6,154 bases of DNA from G039029935 sp039029935 (GCA_039029935.1 JBCCFC010000847.1:1-6154), one strand, 5' to 3'; positions 1-6,020 are shown, counted from the first letter of the stretch. The notes: generated by a model from the letters alone, not told the origin. Numbers and translations: made by a program.

Positions 1-438
1 GCTATCGTGGATGACCTCGGTGTCACCACCAGGTTTCACGCGGAAAAGACAGCCGTTGGCTTGGTCCCATTCGCCTGAATCTGACACATATAGATTGCCC
101 TCAGCGTCAAAGACAGGATAATTGGGGGTAAGCATCGGTCGGTCTGGCGCACCACTGCTATACACGGAGACGTGACCCGCTGGCGTGATTTGGTATACAC
201 AGTGCTTCACATGGTCACAGGCATAGATATTGCCTGCACCATCCAAACAGAGTCCCAATACAAAACCACCTGTATTGGCAATCTCTGTAAAACTGCCATC
301 GTCAAGATTCACCCGATAGATTTGTCCCGCCTCACCTCCGGCATAGACATATCCGTCGGGTCCCCATGCGACCCCTTCGGGATGGTCTAATCCTTCAACA
401 AAGGGGACAAATGCGTCAAGCTGCATTACTGTACTCAT
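1..438 (-). CDS. SMP-30/gluconolactonase-like beta-propeller protein, 3' end cut by window edge
   Basis: The first 146 residues are present and the frame is still open at the window edge. I translated it directly from the complement of 438-1. The protein opens MSTVMQLDAF and shows the repeating blades of a six-bladed propeller: HPEGVAWGPDG (residues 19-29), LCLDGAGNIYACD (63-75) and PNYPVFDAEGNLYVSDSG (105-122). In the SMP-30/gluconolactonase/LRE family the Glu of the first motif and the Asn of the PN motif are metal ligands, here E21 and N106, so a metal-dependent lactone hydrolase is possible. The strictosidine-synthase-like and NHL branches are alternatives. No signal peptide is visible, so it is probably cytoplasmic. 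The ATG at 438-436 is backed by AAAGGAGT seven bases upstream. It begins 28 bases after the E2 stop and is very likely the fourth gene of the dehydrogenase operon. The substrate is unknown. Confidence 0.85.
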   Translation of the reverse strand, partial: MSTVMQLDAFVPFVEGLDHPEGVAWGPDGYVYAGGEAGQIYRVNLDDGSFTEIANTGGFVLGLCLDGAGNIYACDHVKHCVYQITPAGHVSVYSSGAPDRPMLTPNYPVFDAEGNLYVSDSGEWDQANGCLFRVKPGGDTEVIHDS

Positions 439-444
439 CGACAA

Positions 445-452
445 ACTCCTTT
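445..452 (-). promoter_or_regulatory. Shine-Dalgarno site of the SMP-30-like gene
   Basis: The minus strand reads AAAGGAGT, ending six bases before the ATG at 438-436. It fixes the start of the last gene in the window and lies in the 28-base gap after the E2 stop. No terminator hairpin fits in that gap, which supports co-transcription. Confidence 0.75.
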
Positions 453-466
453 ATACTTTGAATGCT

Positions 467-1891
467 CTATATCAACCACAAAAACGGCGCCTCCACAAAC
501 TCACGTATGCAGTCTAATCCGCGCGCCGCTGGCCCCCCATCAATGACGCGATGGTCAAAGGTTAGACTCAGGGTCATCATATGTCGCGGTACGATTCCGC
601 CATTGTGGACGGCAGGCTTTTCGACAATACGCCCCACGCCTAAGATGGCGCACTGTGGCAAATTGATAATCGGTGTAAAGGCATCAATGTTGTACATGCC
701 GAGATTAGTGATGGTAAACGTGCCCCCTTGCAGGTCATGAGGACGAATGGTTTGGCTCTGTGTCTGCTTAATGAGCGTGGCTGTCTCTGTGGCAATCTTG
801 CGGACACTCTTGGTTTGCGCATCACGCACAACAGGGACCAGCAACCCAGCTTCTGTGTCCACCGCAAGACCGATGTGGATGGCTTTCTGGATGACAATGT
901 GTTCTTCGTCCCACACCGCGTTAAGCAACGTGTGTTCTTGCAAGGCAACGGCCACCAGTCTGATGAGCAGATCATTGTAGGAGGGAACGACGAGACCACG
1001 CGGTTCATAGGTGGTCTTCAACTGCTGACGCAAGGCGACCAGTTCGGTGGCATCGGCCTCGGTGGTTAGCGTGACAGACGCGGTGGTTTGGACACTATGG
1101 TGCATTCGCTGGGCAATCAGCCGTCGGATATTGGTGATGGGCAGTCGCTCTTCGTCGCTATCGGCAGCAGGTGCTTCTGCTGTATCACTCACCGCGATGT
1201 CACCCACAGCAGCATCACGCACCGCAATAGCCTGTTCCACATCCTCGCGTTTAATCCGCTGACCCGGTTTCTGTGCAGCCAGTTCCATCAGATCAATACC
1301 TGCCTCCGCAGCCATCCGCATCGCAATGGGGGTAGTCTTAACACGCGACTCATCTTGAGTCGGCACAGTTGGGGCCAGTATTGCCTCGGATTGTCGCTCA
1401 ATCGCAGCGCGTACATCCCGCTCGACAATGCGGCCTGTCTGACCACTGCCCTCTAGTTGGGTCCAGTCAATGTTCAATTCTGCGGCGACACGGCGCGCAC
1501 GGGGCAAAGCGAATTTCCGCGAATCCCCAGAAGAAATACGCGCGGAGTAGGCGGGGAACCCTCTGGGTCCTAATGCCAGATTTTCTAGAGAGTGCTTACT
1601 CTGCGTTTCTATATTCGCCGTTGGAGTTGGAAAATTGACCCTCTCACTAGGGTGGGCAATATACCCAAGAAGTGTACCAACCGCGACAGTATTACCCATT
1701 TGTGGTCCATTGGGATCAATATGGAGGATACCCGTATCCATCGACTCTACCTCTTGGGTGGCTTTGTCGCCTTCAACGGTAAACAGTAAATCGCCAGGTT
1801 GAACGGATGCCCTATCCTCTTTGAGCCATTCACCAAAGATGCCTTCGGTCATGTCCCAACCGAGGCGTGGCAGTAAGATTTCAACAGCCAT
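467..1891 (-). CDS. Dihydrolipoamide acyltransferase (E2) of a 2-oxo acid dehydrogenase complex
   Basis: This 474-residue protein is the core acyltransferase of a pyruvate/acetoin/branched-chain-type dehydrogenase complex. It moves an acyl group from its lipoyl arm to CoA in the cytoplasm. Domains in order: a lipoyl domain (about 3-79) with the lipoylation site K43 in EGDKATQEVES; a linker; a peripheral-subunit-binding domain (about 127-165, ending GRIVERDVRAAIE); a second, weaker domain of the same kind (about 186-222, ending QRIKREDVEQAIA); a charged Ala/Asp linker; and the catalytic domain (about 250-474) with the active-site motif DHRVIDGG (H447, D451). The start is firm: ATG at 1891-1889 with AGGAGGG five bases upstream, overlapping the E1 beta stop codon. 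Linker residues about 98-126 look foreign and contain a repeat-derived stretch. The acyl substrate cannot be told from sequence. E1 alpha and beta lie directly upstream. Confidence 0.95.
   Translation of the reverse strand: MAVEILLPRLGWDMTEGIFGEWLKEDRASVQPGDLLFTVEGDKATQEVESMDTGILHIDPNGPQMGNTVAVGTLLGYIAHPSERVNFPTPTANIETQSKHSLENLALGPRGFPAYSARISSGDSRKFALPRARRVAAELNIDWTQLEGSGQTGRIVERDVRAAIERQSEAILAPTVPTQDESRVKTTPIAMRMAAEAGIDLMELAAQKPGQRIKREDVEQAIAVRDAAVGDIAVSDTAEAPAADSDEERLPITNIRRLIAQRMHHSVQTTASVTLTTEADATELVALRQQLKTTYEPRGLVVPSYNDLLIRLVAVALQEHTLLNAVWDEEHIVIQKAIHIGLAVDTEAGLLVPVVRDAQTKSVRKIATETATLIKQTQSQTIRPHDLQGGTFTITNLGMYNIDAFTPIINLPQCAILGVGRIVEKPAVHNGGIVPRHMMTLSLTFDHRVIDGGPAARGLDCIREFVEAPFLWLI
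1551..1571. repeat. Palindromic repeat core embedded in the E2 linker
   Basis: The plus strand carries GGGAACCCTCTGGGT at 1554-1568, identical over 15 bases to the core of the intergenic palindrome (4198-4212). The centre folds as ACCC-TCT-GGGT. Outside it the arms GGCGGGG and CCTAATGCC match only partly, as in a decayed palindrome. On the coding strand it gives residues 107-114 (LGPRGFPA) of the E2 linker between the lipoyl domain and the first subunit-binding domain. Repeat identity is seen directly. Membership of a genome-wide family is inferred. Confidence 0.5.
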
Positions 1892-1895
1892 TGCG

Positions 1896-1902
1896 CCCTC
1901 CT
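1896..1902 (-). promoter_or_regulatory. Shine-Dalgarno site of E2, overlapping the E1 beta stop
   Basis: AGGAGGG on the minus strand lies four bases before the E2 ATG and shares two bases with the TAG stop of E1 beta (1903-1901). The arrangement suits translational coupling of the two genes. Confidence 0.75.
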
Positions 1903-2878
1903 ATTCGGCTAACAGGTCACGAATGGCCGCTTCGATGGCATCCGCTGACAGGACAATGGCCCCTTCTAAGGTGGGACTGTAGGGCGTGGGTGTATGCGCA
2001 CCATTGAGCCGCTTGATGGGGGCATCGAGGTCATCAAAGCCCACATCAACGACCTGTGCGGCGATCTCTGCGCCGATGCCACAAGGCGCAAAGTTTTCAT
2101 CTACAATCAGCAAGCGACCCGTTTTATGGACCGATTCGAGAATGGTTGCCATGTCCAGCGGTGCTATGGTACGCGGGTCGATGATCTCAATCGAGATGTT
2201 CTCCTGCGCCAAGGTTTCGCAGACTTGCTCAGTCTTGCCAACCATCGAGGCAATGGCAACCACGGTGGCATCGGTCCCTTGGCGCGCCACCCGCGCCTGT
2301 CCAAAGGGAATGGTATAGGTTTCCTCCGGCGCGGGGCCTTTGTTGAAAATCACCGAGCGATGCTCAAGGAAGAGAACGGGATCATCACTCTTAAGCGCGC
2401 TGGCAAACAGCCCTTTGGCATCATAGGGGTTGGAAGGGAGGACGACACGAAAGCCTGGGATGTGGACAAAGAAGGGGAAGTAACTTCCTGAGTGATGGGT
2501 TGCGGCAGAGCCACCGACGCCCATGCAGCCGCGTAGGACGATGGGCATGGTCAGCCGTCCGCTGCTCATATATTGCATCTTCGAGATTTGGTTGACCATT
2601 TCCCCCATCGCATCCATGATAAAGTCGATAAACATAAAATCGACCACAGGACGTGTCCCCGTCATGGCAGCCCCTGTACACATGCCCACAAATCCACGTT
2701 CGCTGATTGGTGTGTCGCGCAGTCGCTCTGGTCCATAGATGTCATAAAGACCGAGTGTGGTGTTGAAGTTGCCCCCGCGTTTGCCGATGCCTTCACCAAG
2801 GACAAAAATGGTTGGGTCGTCGGCCATGGCCGCTGCCAGTGCCTCGCGTGTGGCTTCGATAAAGGTGATTTCACGCAT
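1901..2878 (-). CDS. 2-oxo acid dehydrogenase E1 component, beta subunit (transketolase-like)
   Basis: This 325-residue protein is the partner of E1 alpha. Together they form the thiamine-diphosphate-dependent alpha2beta2 dehydrogenase that reductively acylates the E2 lipoyl group. It starts MREITFIEATREAL, the usual beta-subunit opening. Recognisable family segments are FVLGEGIG (25-32), TPISERGFVG (56-65, with E60 at the position that activates the cofactor aminopyrimidine), the HHSGSYFPFFVHIPG loop (128-142), EIIDPRTIAPLD (231-242) and the C-terminal transketolase-type domain. The length is normal. The frame stays open 56 codons further upstream, but that part lies over the E1 alpha C-terminus and has no family resemblance. 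The ATG at 2878-2876 has a GAGGA site five bases upstream. The start overlaps the E1 alpha stop by eight bases. Pyruvate, branched-chain 2-oxo acids or acetoin are all possible substrates. Confidence 0.95.
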   Translation of the reverse strand: MREITFIEATREALAAAMADDPTIFVLGEGIGKRGGNFNTTLGLYDIYGPERLRDTPISERGFVGMCTGAAMTGTRPVVDFMFIDFIMDAMGEMVNQISKMQYMSSGRLTMPIVLRGCMGVGGSAATHHSGSYFPFFVHIPGFRVVLPSNPYDAKGLFASALKSDDPVLFLEHRSVIFNKGPAPEETYTIPFGQARVARQGTDATVVAIASMVGKTEQVCETLAQENISIEIIDPRTIAPLDMATILESVHKTGRLLIVDENFAPCGIGAEIAAQVVDVGFDDLDAPIKRLNGAHTPTPYSPTLEGAIVLSADAIEAAIRDLLAE

Positions 2879-3902
2879 GGATTTCCTCGCTCTCCAGCGG
2901 TACAGGCAGGATGCCTGTGTTACTGTAAATATGCGCACTCGCTGTCTCTGCATCCGGCCAAGGACTCTCTTTGGCAAACTCGGCTGCATCCTCCACCATT
3001 GACTGGACATCGGCCTCAATCTCTTCAAAATCCTCGGCGGGTGCAAGCCCTTCGTCCAACAGATAGCGTTTGTAGGTCATGAGAGGGTCACGCTGCTTCC
3101 ATGCATCAATCTCTTCCTGTGTCCGATAGCCACCTGTCAGCGGCATCCCTTCCGAATGAGGTCGTGTACGATAGGTCTTGCCCTCAATCAGCGTCGGTCC
3201 CTCACCCGCCCGCGCACGACGGACTGCTTCTCCCGCCGCTTCGTAGACGGCTAGGACATCGTTGCCATCGACAATCACGCTGGGCAATCCATAGGCGGGG
3301 CCACGGTCACCCACATTGGGATTGCCAGAGGCGTCGGCAAAGGGTACTTCGGTGGCGTAGAGGTTATTCTCACAGACAAAGATGACTGGTAGGTCCCAAA
3401 TCGTCGCCAGATTGATGCCTTCGTGAAAAGCACCATTGCTGGCCGCACCATCGCCAAAAAAGGCGACGGCCACATTATCGCTTTTCAACAACTTGAAGGA
3501 ATAGCCCGCCCCCGTCGCCTGCAAAATCGACGGCCCCACAATGCCACTGGTCCCCATCAGACCGACCTCTGGTGAAAAGAGATGCATACTGCCACCCCGT
3601 CCTCGTGAGCAACCTGTGGCGCGACCAAAGAGTTCGGCCACAACCTCGCGTGGGGGAACCCCCTTGGCTAAGGCATGACCATGACCGCGATGGGTGCTAA
3701 AGATGGCGTCTTCGGGACGTAGATGAGCGCAGACACCCGTTGCAATGGCCTCCTCGCCCACATAGGTATGACAAGTCCCATGAATGAGTCCCGCCGCATA
3801 GAAGCGTGCTAATTGCTCTTCGGTGCTGCGGATGATAAGTAGTGTTTGGTATAGGCTAAGATATTGATGTTTATCTAGAGTAAGTTTTGTATTATTCTTC
3901 AC
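2871..3902 (-). CDS. 2-oxo acid dehydrogenase E1 component, alpha subunit
   Basis: This is the thiamine-diphosphate-binding subunit of the E1 dehydrogenase, 343 residues from the start chosen here. Family features: HTYVGEEAIATG (45-56), the HRGHGH segment (71-76), GRGGSMHLF (102-110), the cofactor/Mg motif running from GDGAASNG (150-157) to the paired Asn N179-N180, and the regulatory-loop equivalent TYRTRPHSEGMP (243-254). It resembles the pyruvate/acetoin E1 alpha group. The start is uncertain. GTG at 3902-3900 puts the family N-terminus (LTLDKHQYLSLYQTLLIIR) a few residues in, but no clear ribosome site precedes it. A GTG at 3950 would add 16 hydrophobic residues encoded partly within an inverted repeat, which I think is untranslated. 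The last 15 or so residues contain TGILPVP, encoded by a palindromic repeat and absent from typical family C-termini. First gene of the operon. Confidence 0.93.
   Translation of the reverse strand: MKNNTKLTLDKHQYLSLYQTLLIIRSTEEQLARFYAAGLIHGTCHTYVGEEAIATGVCAHLRPEDAIFSTHRGHGHALAKGVPPREVVAELFGRATGCSRGRGGSMHLFSPEVGLMGTSGIVGPSILQATGAGYSFKLLKSDNVAVAFFGDGAASNGAFHEGINLATIWDLPVIFVCENNLYATEVPFADASGNPNVGDRGPAYGLPSVIVDGNDVLAVYEAAGEAVRRARAGEGPTLIEGKTYRTRPHSEGMPLTGGYRTQEEIDAWKQRDPLMTYKRYLLDEGLAPAEDFEEIEADVQSMVEDAAEFAKESPWPDAETASAHIYSNTGILPVPLESEEIHA
2902..2918. repeat. Palindromic repeat inside the E1 alpha C-terminus
   Basis: The plus strand reads ACAGGCA-GGA-TGCCTGT, a perfect 7-bp inverted repeat with a 3-base loop. 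On the coding strand it gives part of NTGILPVP (residues 328-335 of E1 alpha). From memory, a repeat translating as TGILPV recurs in Planctomycetota-like genomes. I cannot verify its copy number here. The adjoining CCTGTGTTACT (2914-2924) recurs at 3961-3971 in the arm of the hairpin upstream of this gene. Confidence 0.6.
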
Positions 3903-3918
3903 AATACAAAAAAATGTT

Positions 3919-3947
3919 AATATACATGATACTAAAGATAAAAGTAA
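3919..3947 (-). promoter_or_regulatory. Possible promoter of the E1 alpha operon
   Basis: On the minus strand TATATT (3924-3919) is a good -10 match. It lies 17 bases after TTACTT (3947-3942), which is a poor -35. Transcription would begin about ten bases before the GTG at 3902, giving an almost leaderless mRNA. That fits the lack of a ribosome site. The -35 lies in one arm of the 3941-3973 inverted repeat. The evidence is only sequence resemblance in an A+T-rich stretch. Confidence 0.25.
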
Positions 3948-3973
3948 CACAGGTTAGCAACCTGTGTTACTTT
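3941..3973. promoter_or_regulatory. Perfect 15-bp inverted repeat with 3-base loop: operator or terminator
   Basis: AAAGTAACACAGGTT, loop AGC, then the exact reverse complement AACCTGTGTTACTTT. Read on the minus strand the stem is followed by a T-rich run (ACTTTTATCTTT), so it could end transcripts arriving from the halogenase gene 300 bases upstream. Its position 39 bases before the E1 alpha start, overlapping the only plausible -35, equally suits an operator bound by a dimeric regulator. The stem is rather A+T-rich for a strong terminator. The symmetry is certain but the role is not. Confidence 0.5.
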
Positions 3974-4033
3974 CAGAGCAGTATCTGACCATAACAAAAT
4001 CAGACATCTCTCTGATAAGTAAATGCCACTGGA

Positions 4034-4216
4034 TCACAGTTTGCCCATAACATCTGGATATAAAATGAGTTGTTTTTCACCCACATTTTTCAAAATATCG
4101 GCGGTGTAGGCGACAGAAATACCAAGTTCAAGGGCTTTTTATAGGTTTTTGTAATGGTCAATCAAAGATTGAACAACTGCAGCAAATGTTAGTGTGCGGG
4201 AACCCTCTGGGTGCAT
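4034..4216 (-). pseudogene. Decayed protein-coding remnant with one internal stop
   Basis: Reading the minus strand from ATG 4216-4214 gives 25 codons (MHPEGSRTLTFAAVVQSLID..., ending HYKNL), a TAA at 4141-4139, then 34 more codons in the same frame (KALELGISVAYTADILKNVG..., ending YPDVMGKL) to a TGA at 4036-4034. The second part has the amphipathic, protein-like composition of a real C-terminus and no rare-residue runs. One base change at the TAA (for example from GAA or CAA) would restore a continuous frame. The first codons lie inside the 4152-4249 palindrome, so the true upstream part may be lost or replaced by it. I do not recognise the family. A chance open stretch is possible, since only about 60 codons are involved. 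Confidence 0.35.
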
Positions 4217-4249
4217 ACTAACATTTGTTCAGACTCTAGTTGACCATTA
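4152..4249. repeat. Imperfect ~98-nt palindromic element, possibly a MITE
   Basis: Outer arms TAATGGTCAA (4152-4161) and TTGACCATTA (4240-4249) are exact reverse complements. Inner arms CAAATGTTAGTGTGC (4183-4197) and GCATACTAACATTTG (4213-4227) pair over 15 positions with a single G.T. The centre is GGGAACCCTCTGGGT (4198-4212), which recurs in the E2 gene. Between outer and inner arms the two sides match partly, with about nine extra bases on the left. The TA at each outer end would suit TA target-site use, as in IS630/mariner-type MITEs, but TA is self-complementary so this is weak support. No T-run follows on either strand, which argues against a terminator. It lies 33 bases past the halogenase stop. 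Confidence 0.45.
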
Positions 4250-4281
4250 TACTCTTCCGCATCTCTGGTCTCTATCCCGCC

Positions 4282-6015
4282 TTAATTTGGTGCCCTATAT
4301 AAGCGACGAACTTCTGTCTCGATAGCACTGTAGTCACGGGGTGATGTTTTGGGTTGAAAGAGGCCATCCTCCACCCAGTGGTCACTGTCTAAACCAATTG
4401 CGGTGGTGTTGAGCCAAGGCCGATGGGCAAATAGGTCCAATTTCTCTGGCATGACATCCTCTACTGCCAAGAGGAACATGGCGTGTGCTAGCTCTTCAAG
4501 TCGATCCACGCTCTGTCTAAATTCGCCCAGTATTTCTCGTAGATTACGCTTTTTGGTTGGTAAATTGCGTCTTAACTGTGTCTTCCACGTAGGCAAATCA
4601 CTGGTATAGTCGATGGTTTGGAAGGAAAAACTGTGATTGGTCTGCTTTGCCCATGCCCTAAACAATTCCATCATGCGCGCTTGGGTTGCAATCGCTGGGC
4701 TAATCAACTGCGCAACCAAACGGCTGATTTTGGGATCAAGATAGACATCGTTGTAAAATTGTGGGTCGGTAATCGACACTCCCACATAGAAATCCCAAAT
4801 GGTCTTTAAGGACATAATAAAGGCATTGTCATAAAATTCATAGGAGCGTTGGATATTATGGGTCAGGGCATCATTCAATGAAAGATAAAACTGATTGACA
4901 TGTGCCACATAATCCTCGGTCAGTTTCTCTTGACGATTGAGTTCGATGAGCTTACAGGTGATGGAGTTGGCAAAGGCAATCATGTTGAGGGCCACAGAGT
5001 AATACGGATCAATAAATGTCCCCGCATCGCCGACACAGGACCAGCGCTGTGTGGAGAAGACCTGATGCGAGGAATAGCTGTAGTTATGCGCGGCTTTAAA
5101 ATCTAGCATCTCGAACTTATCAAGCTGATTGGCTAAATGTGGTTCATGCGCATCAATCCATATCATTGCTTTGTCCAGTGTGTTGTACGTCTCAAATGGG
5201 TGAAACGCCTCATCGGTGACAATGCCAACACTGGTGTTACATGGCACCAATGGGATTAGCCAAATCCAGTACCCTTGCCCCGTAAGATGGTTGGTCGAGA
5301 ACCAGCGATTTTCGCAGACACGCTCATGCCATGAGACATTGGATGCTGGCACCCAATCGCTTACATCCAACATACCCTCCAGACGAAACCAAGCTGCGCT
5401 ATGTGGTTTATTGGGTTTTCGAGCAAGATTAAGCTTCTTTTGGAGATACCGTCTACGCCCCATTGCATCCACAACCCATCTTGCCCACACAGATTGGCTC
5501 TGTTTGTCGCTCTGTTTGCCATCATAGCGTGTATAATAGCGAATTTCATGGTCGCTATCGTCTTCGGCCAACACAATCTCTTCGATTTCGACCCCTTCTT
5601 GGATCACAACACCATGCTCAAGTGCCTTCTGCCAGAGATGATTTTCGAGCTTGCCGCGATTCATCTGATACGATTTCCCCTCAGGAAACATGGAGGGGCC
5701 AAATTCTGGCCGTTTGGAGAAATCCTGCTGATATTGATGTTGAGCATCGCTGTAGAAATAGCGTAGCCCCAACTTCAAAAAATGTTCTTCCTCAATATAT
5801 TGCTTCAACCCCAACACCTCACCCAGATAATAGGAGCCAATCTCGGTTGAAGACTCGCCCACCTTATGGGTAGTTTCAGGGACAGGGTACATGGTTCGAT
5901 CCAATACAAGTACGGACAGTTCGCTGTTCATCTGTTTGAGTTGTTTTGCCAATGTTAGGCTGGACAATCCGCCACCACAGATGACAACATCAAATATTTC
6001 TGATTGTGTGATCAC
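4282..6015 (-). CDS. Flavin-dependent halogenase-like FAD protein, substrate unknown
   Basis: This 577-residue protein belongs to the flavin-dependent halogenase/monooxygenase superfamily, which uses FADH2, O2 and halide to halogenate a substrate and needs a separate flavin reductase. An N-terminal Rossmann motif, VVICGGGLSSL (10-20), has Ser where the third Gly usually stands. HKVGESS (50-56) matches the VGES segment. K81 in FLKLGLRYF aligns by eye with the catalytic Lys of tryptophan halogenases (RebH/PrnA K79). VVDAMGRRR (181-189) is the usual second FAD-domain element. WIWLIP (250-255) fits the halogenase signature WxWxIP exactly. GDAGTFIDPYYS (329-340) replaces the FIEPLES-type segment of tryptophan enzymes, so a tryptophan substrate is not implied. 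About 200 further residues follow that I do not recognise. The GTG start at 6015-6013 has GAAGGAG five bases upstream. The frame is open 45 codons further, but that part is repeat-like. A non-halogenating oxidoreductase remains possible. Confidence 0.8.
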   Translation of the reverse strand: MITQSEIFDVVICGGGLSSLTLAKQLKQMNSELSVLVLDRTMYPVPETTHKVGESSTEIGSYYLGEVLGLKQYIEEEHFLKLGLRYFYSDAQHQYQQDFSKRPEFGPSMFPEGKSYQMNRGKLENHLWQKALEHGVVIQEGVEIEEIVLAEDDSDHEIRYYTRYDGKQSDKQSQSVWARWVVDAMGRRRYLQKKLNLARKPNKPHSAAWFRLEGMLDVSDWVPASNVSWHERVCENRWFSTNHLTGQGYWIWLIPLVPCNTSVGIVTDEAFHPFETYNTLDKAMIWIDAHEPHLANQLDKFEMLDFKAAHNYSYSSHQVFSTQRWSCVGDAGTFIDPYYSVALNMIAFANSITCKLIELNRQEKLTEDYVAHVNQFYLSLNDALTHNIQRSYEFYDNAFIMSLKTIWDFYVGVSITDPQFYNDVYLDPKISRLVAQLISPAIATQARMMELFRAWAKQTNHSFSFQTIDYTSDLPTWKTQLRRNLPTKKRNLREILGEFRQSVDRLEELAHAMFLLAVEDVMPEKLDLFAHRPWLNTTAIGLDSDHWVEDGLFQPKTSPRDYSAIETEVRRLYRAPN

Positions 6016-6020
6016 GTTCA

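Larger units (their letters stand above)
3903..4281. other. Gene-free interval between the halogenase and the E1 alpha operon
   Basis: About 380 bases with no intact gene, noticeably richer in A+T near 3840-3960 than the flanking coding sequence. It contains a perfect hairpin (3941-3973), a decayed reading frame (4034-4216) and a ~98-nt imperfect palindrome (4152-4249), each listed separately. In 3974-4033 I see only short TCAGA/TCTGA inverted pairs of no clear meaning. Confidence 0.7.

Noticed and set aside
1994..2491. Plus-strand open frame of 165 codons
   Set aside because: It lies wholly opposite E1 beta, which has strong family evidence. The translation resembles no family I know. The same applies to the plus-strand frames at 728-1069, 1088-1456, 2573-3082 and 5463-5873.
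2879..3046. N-terminal extension of E1 beta by 56 codons
   Set aside because: It overlaps the E1 alpha coding sequence, has no family resemblance, and the internal ATG at 2878 has a ribosome site and the standard E1 beta N-terminus.
3652..3663. GGGGG-AA-CCCCC hairpin
   Set aside because: It falls in conserved E1 alpha coding sequence (KGVPPRE), the loop is too short to fold well, and codon use explains it.
3903..3950. N-terminal extension of E1 alpha from GTG 3950
   Set aside because: The extra 16 residues are hydrophobic, A+T-rich and partly encoded by the perfect inverted repeat. Family members start near LTLDKHQYL. No ribosome site supports 3950.
4100..4282. Intrinsic terminator directly after the halogenase-like gene
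   Set aside because: The 4152-4249 palindrome is not followed by a T-run on the minus strand. The sequence after it is A-rich.
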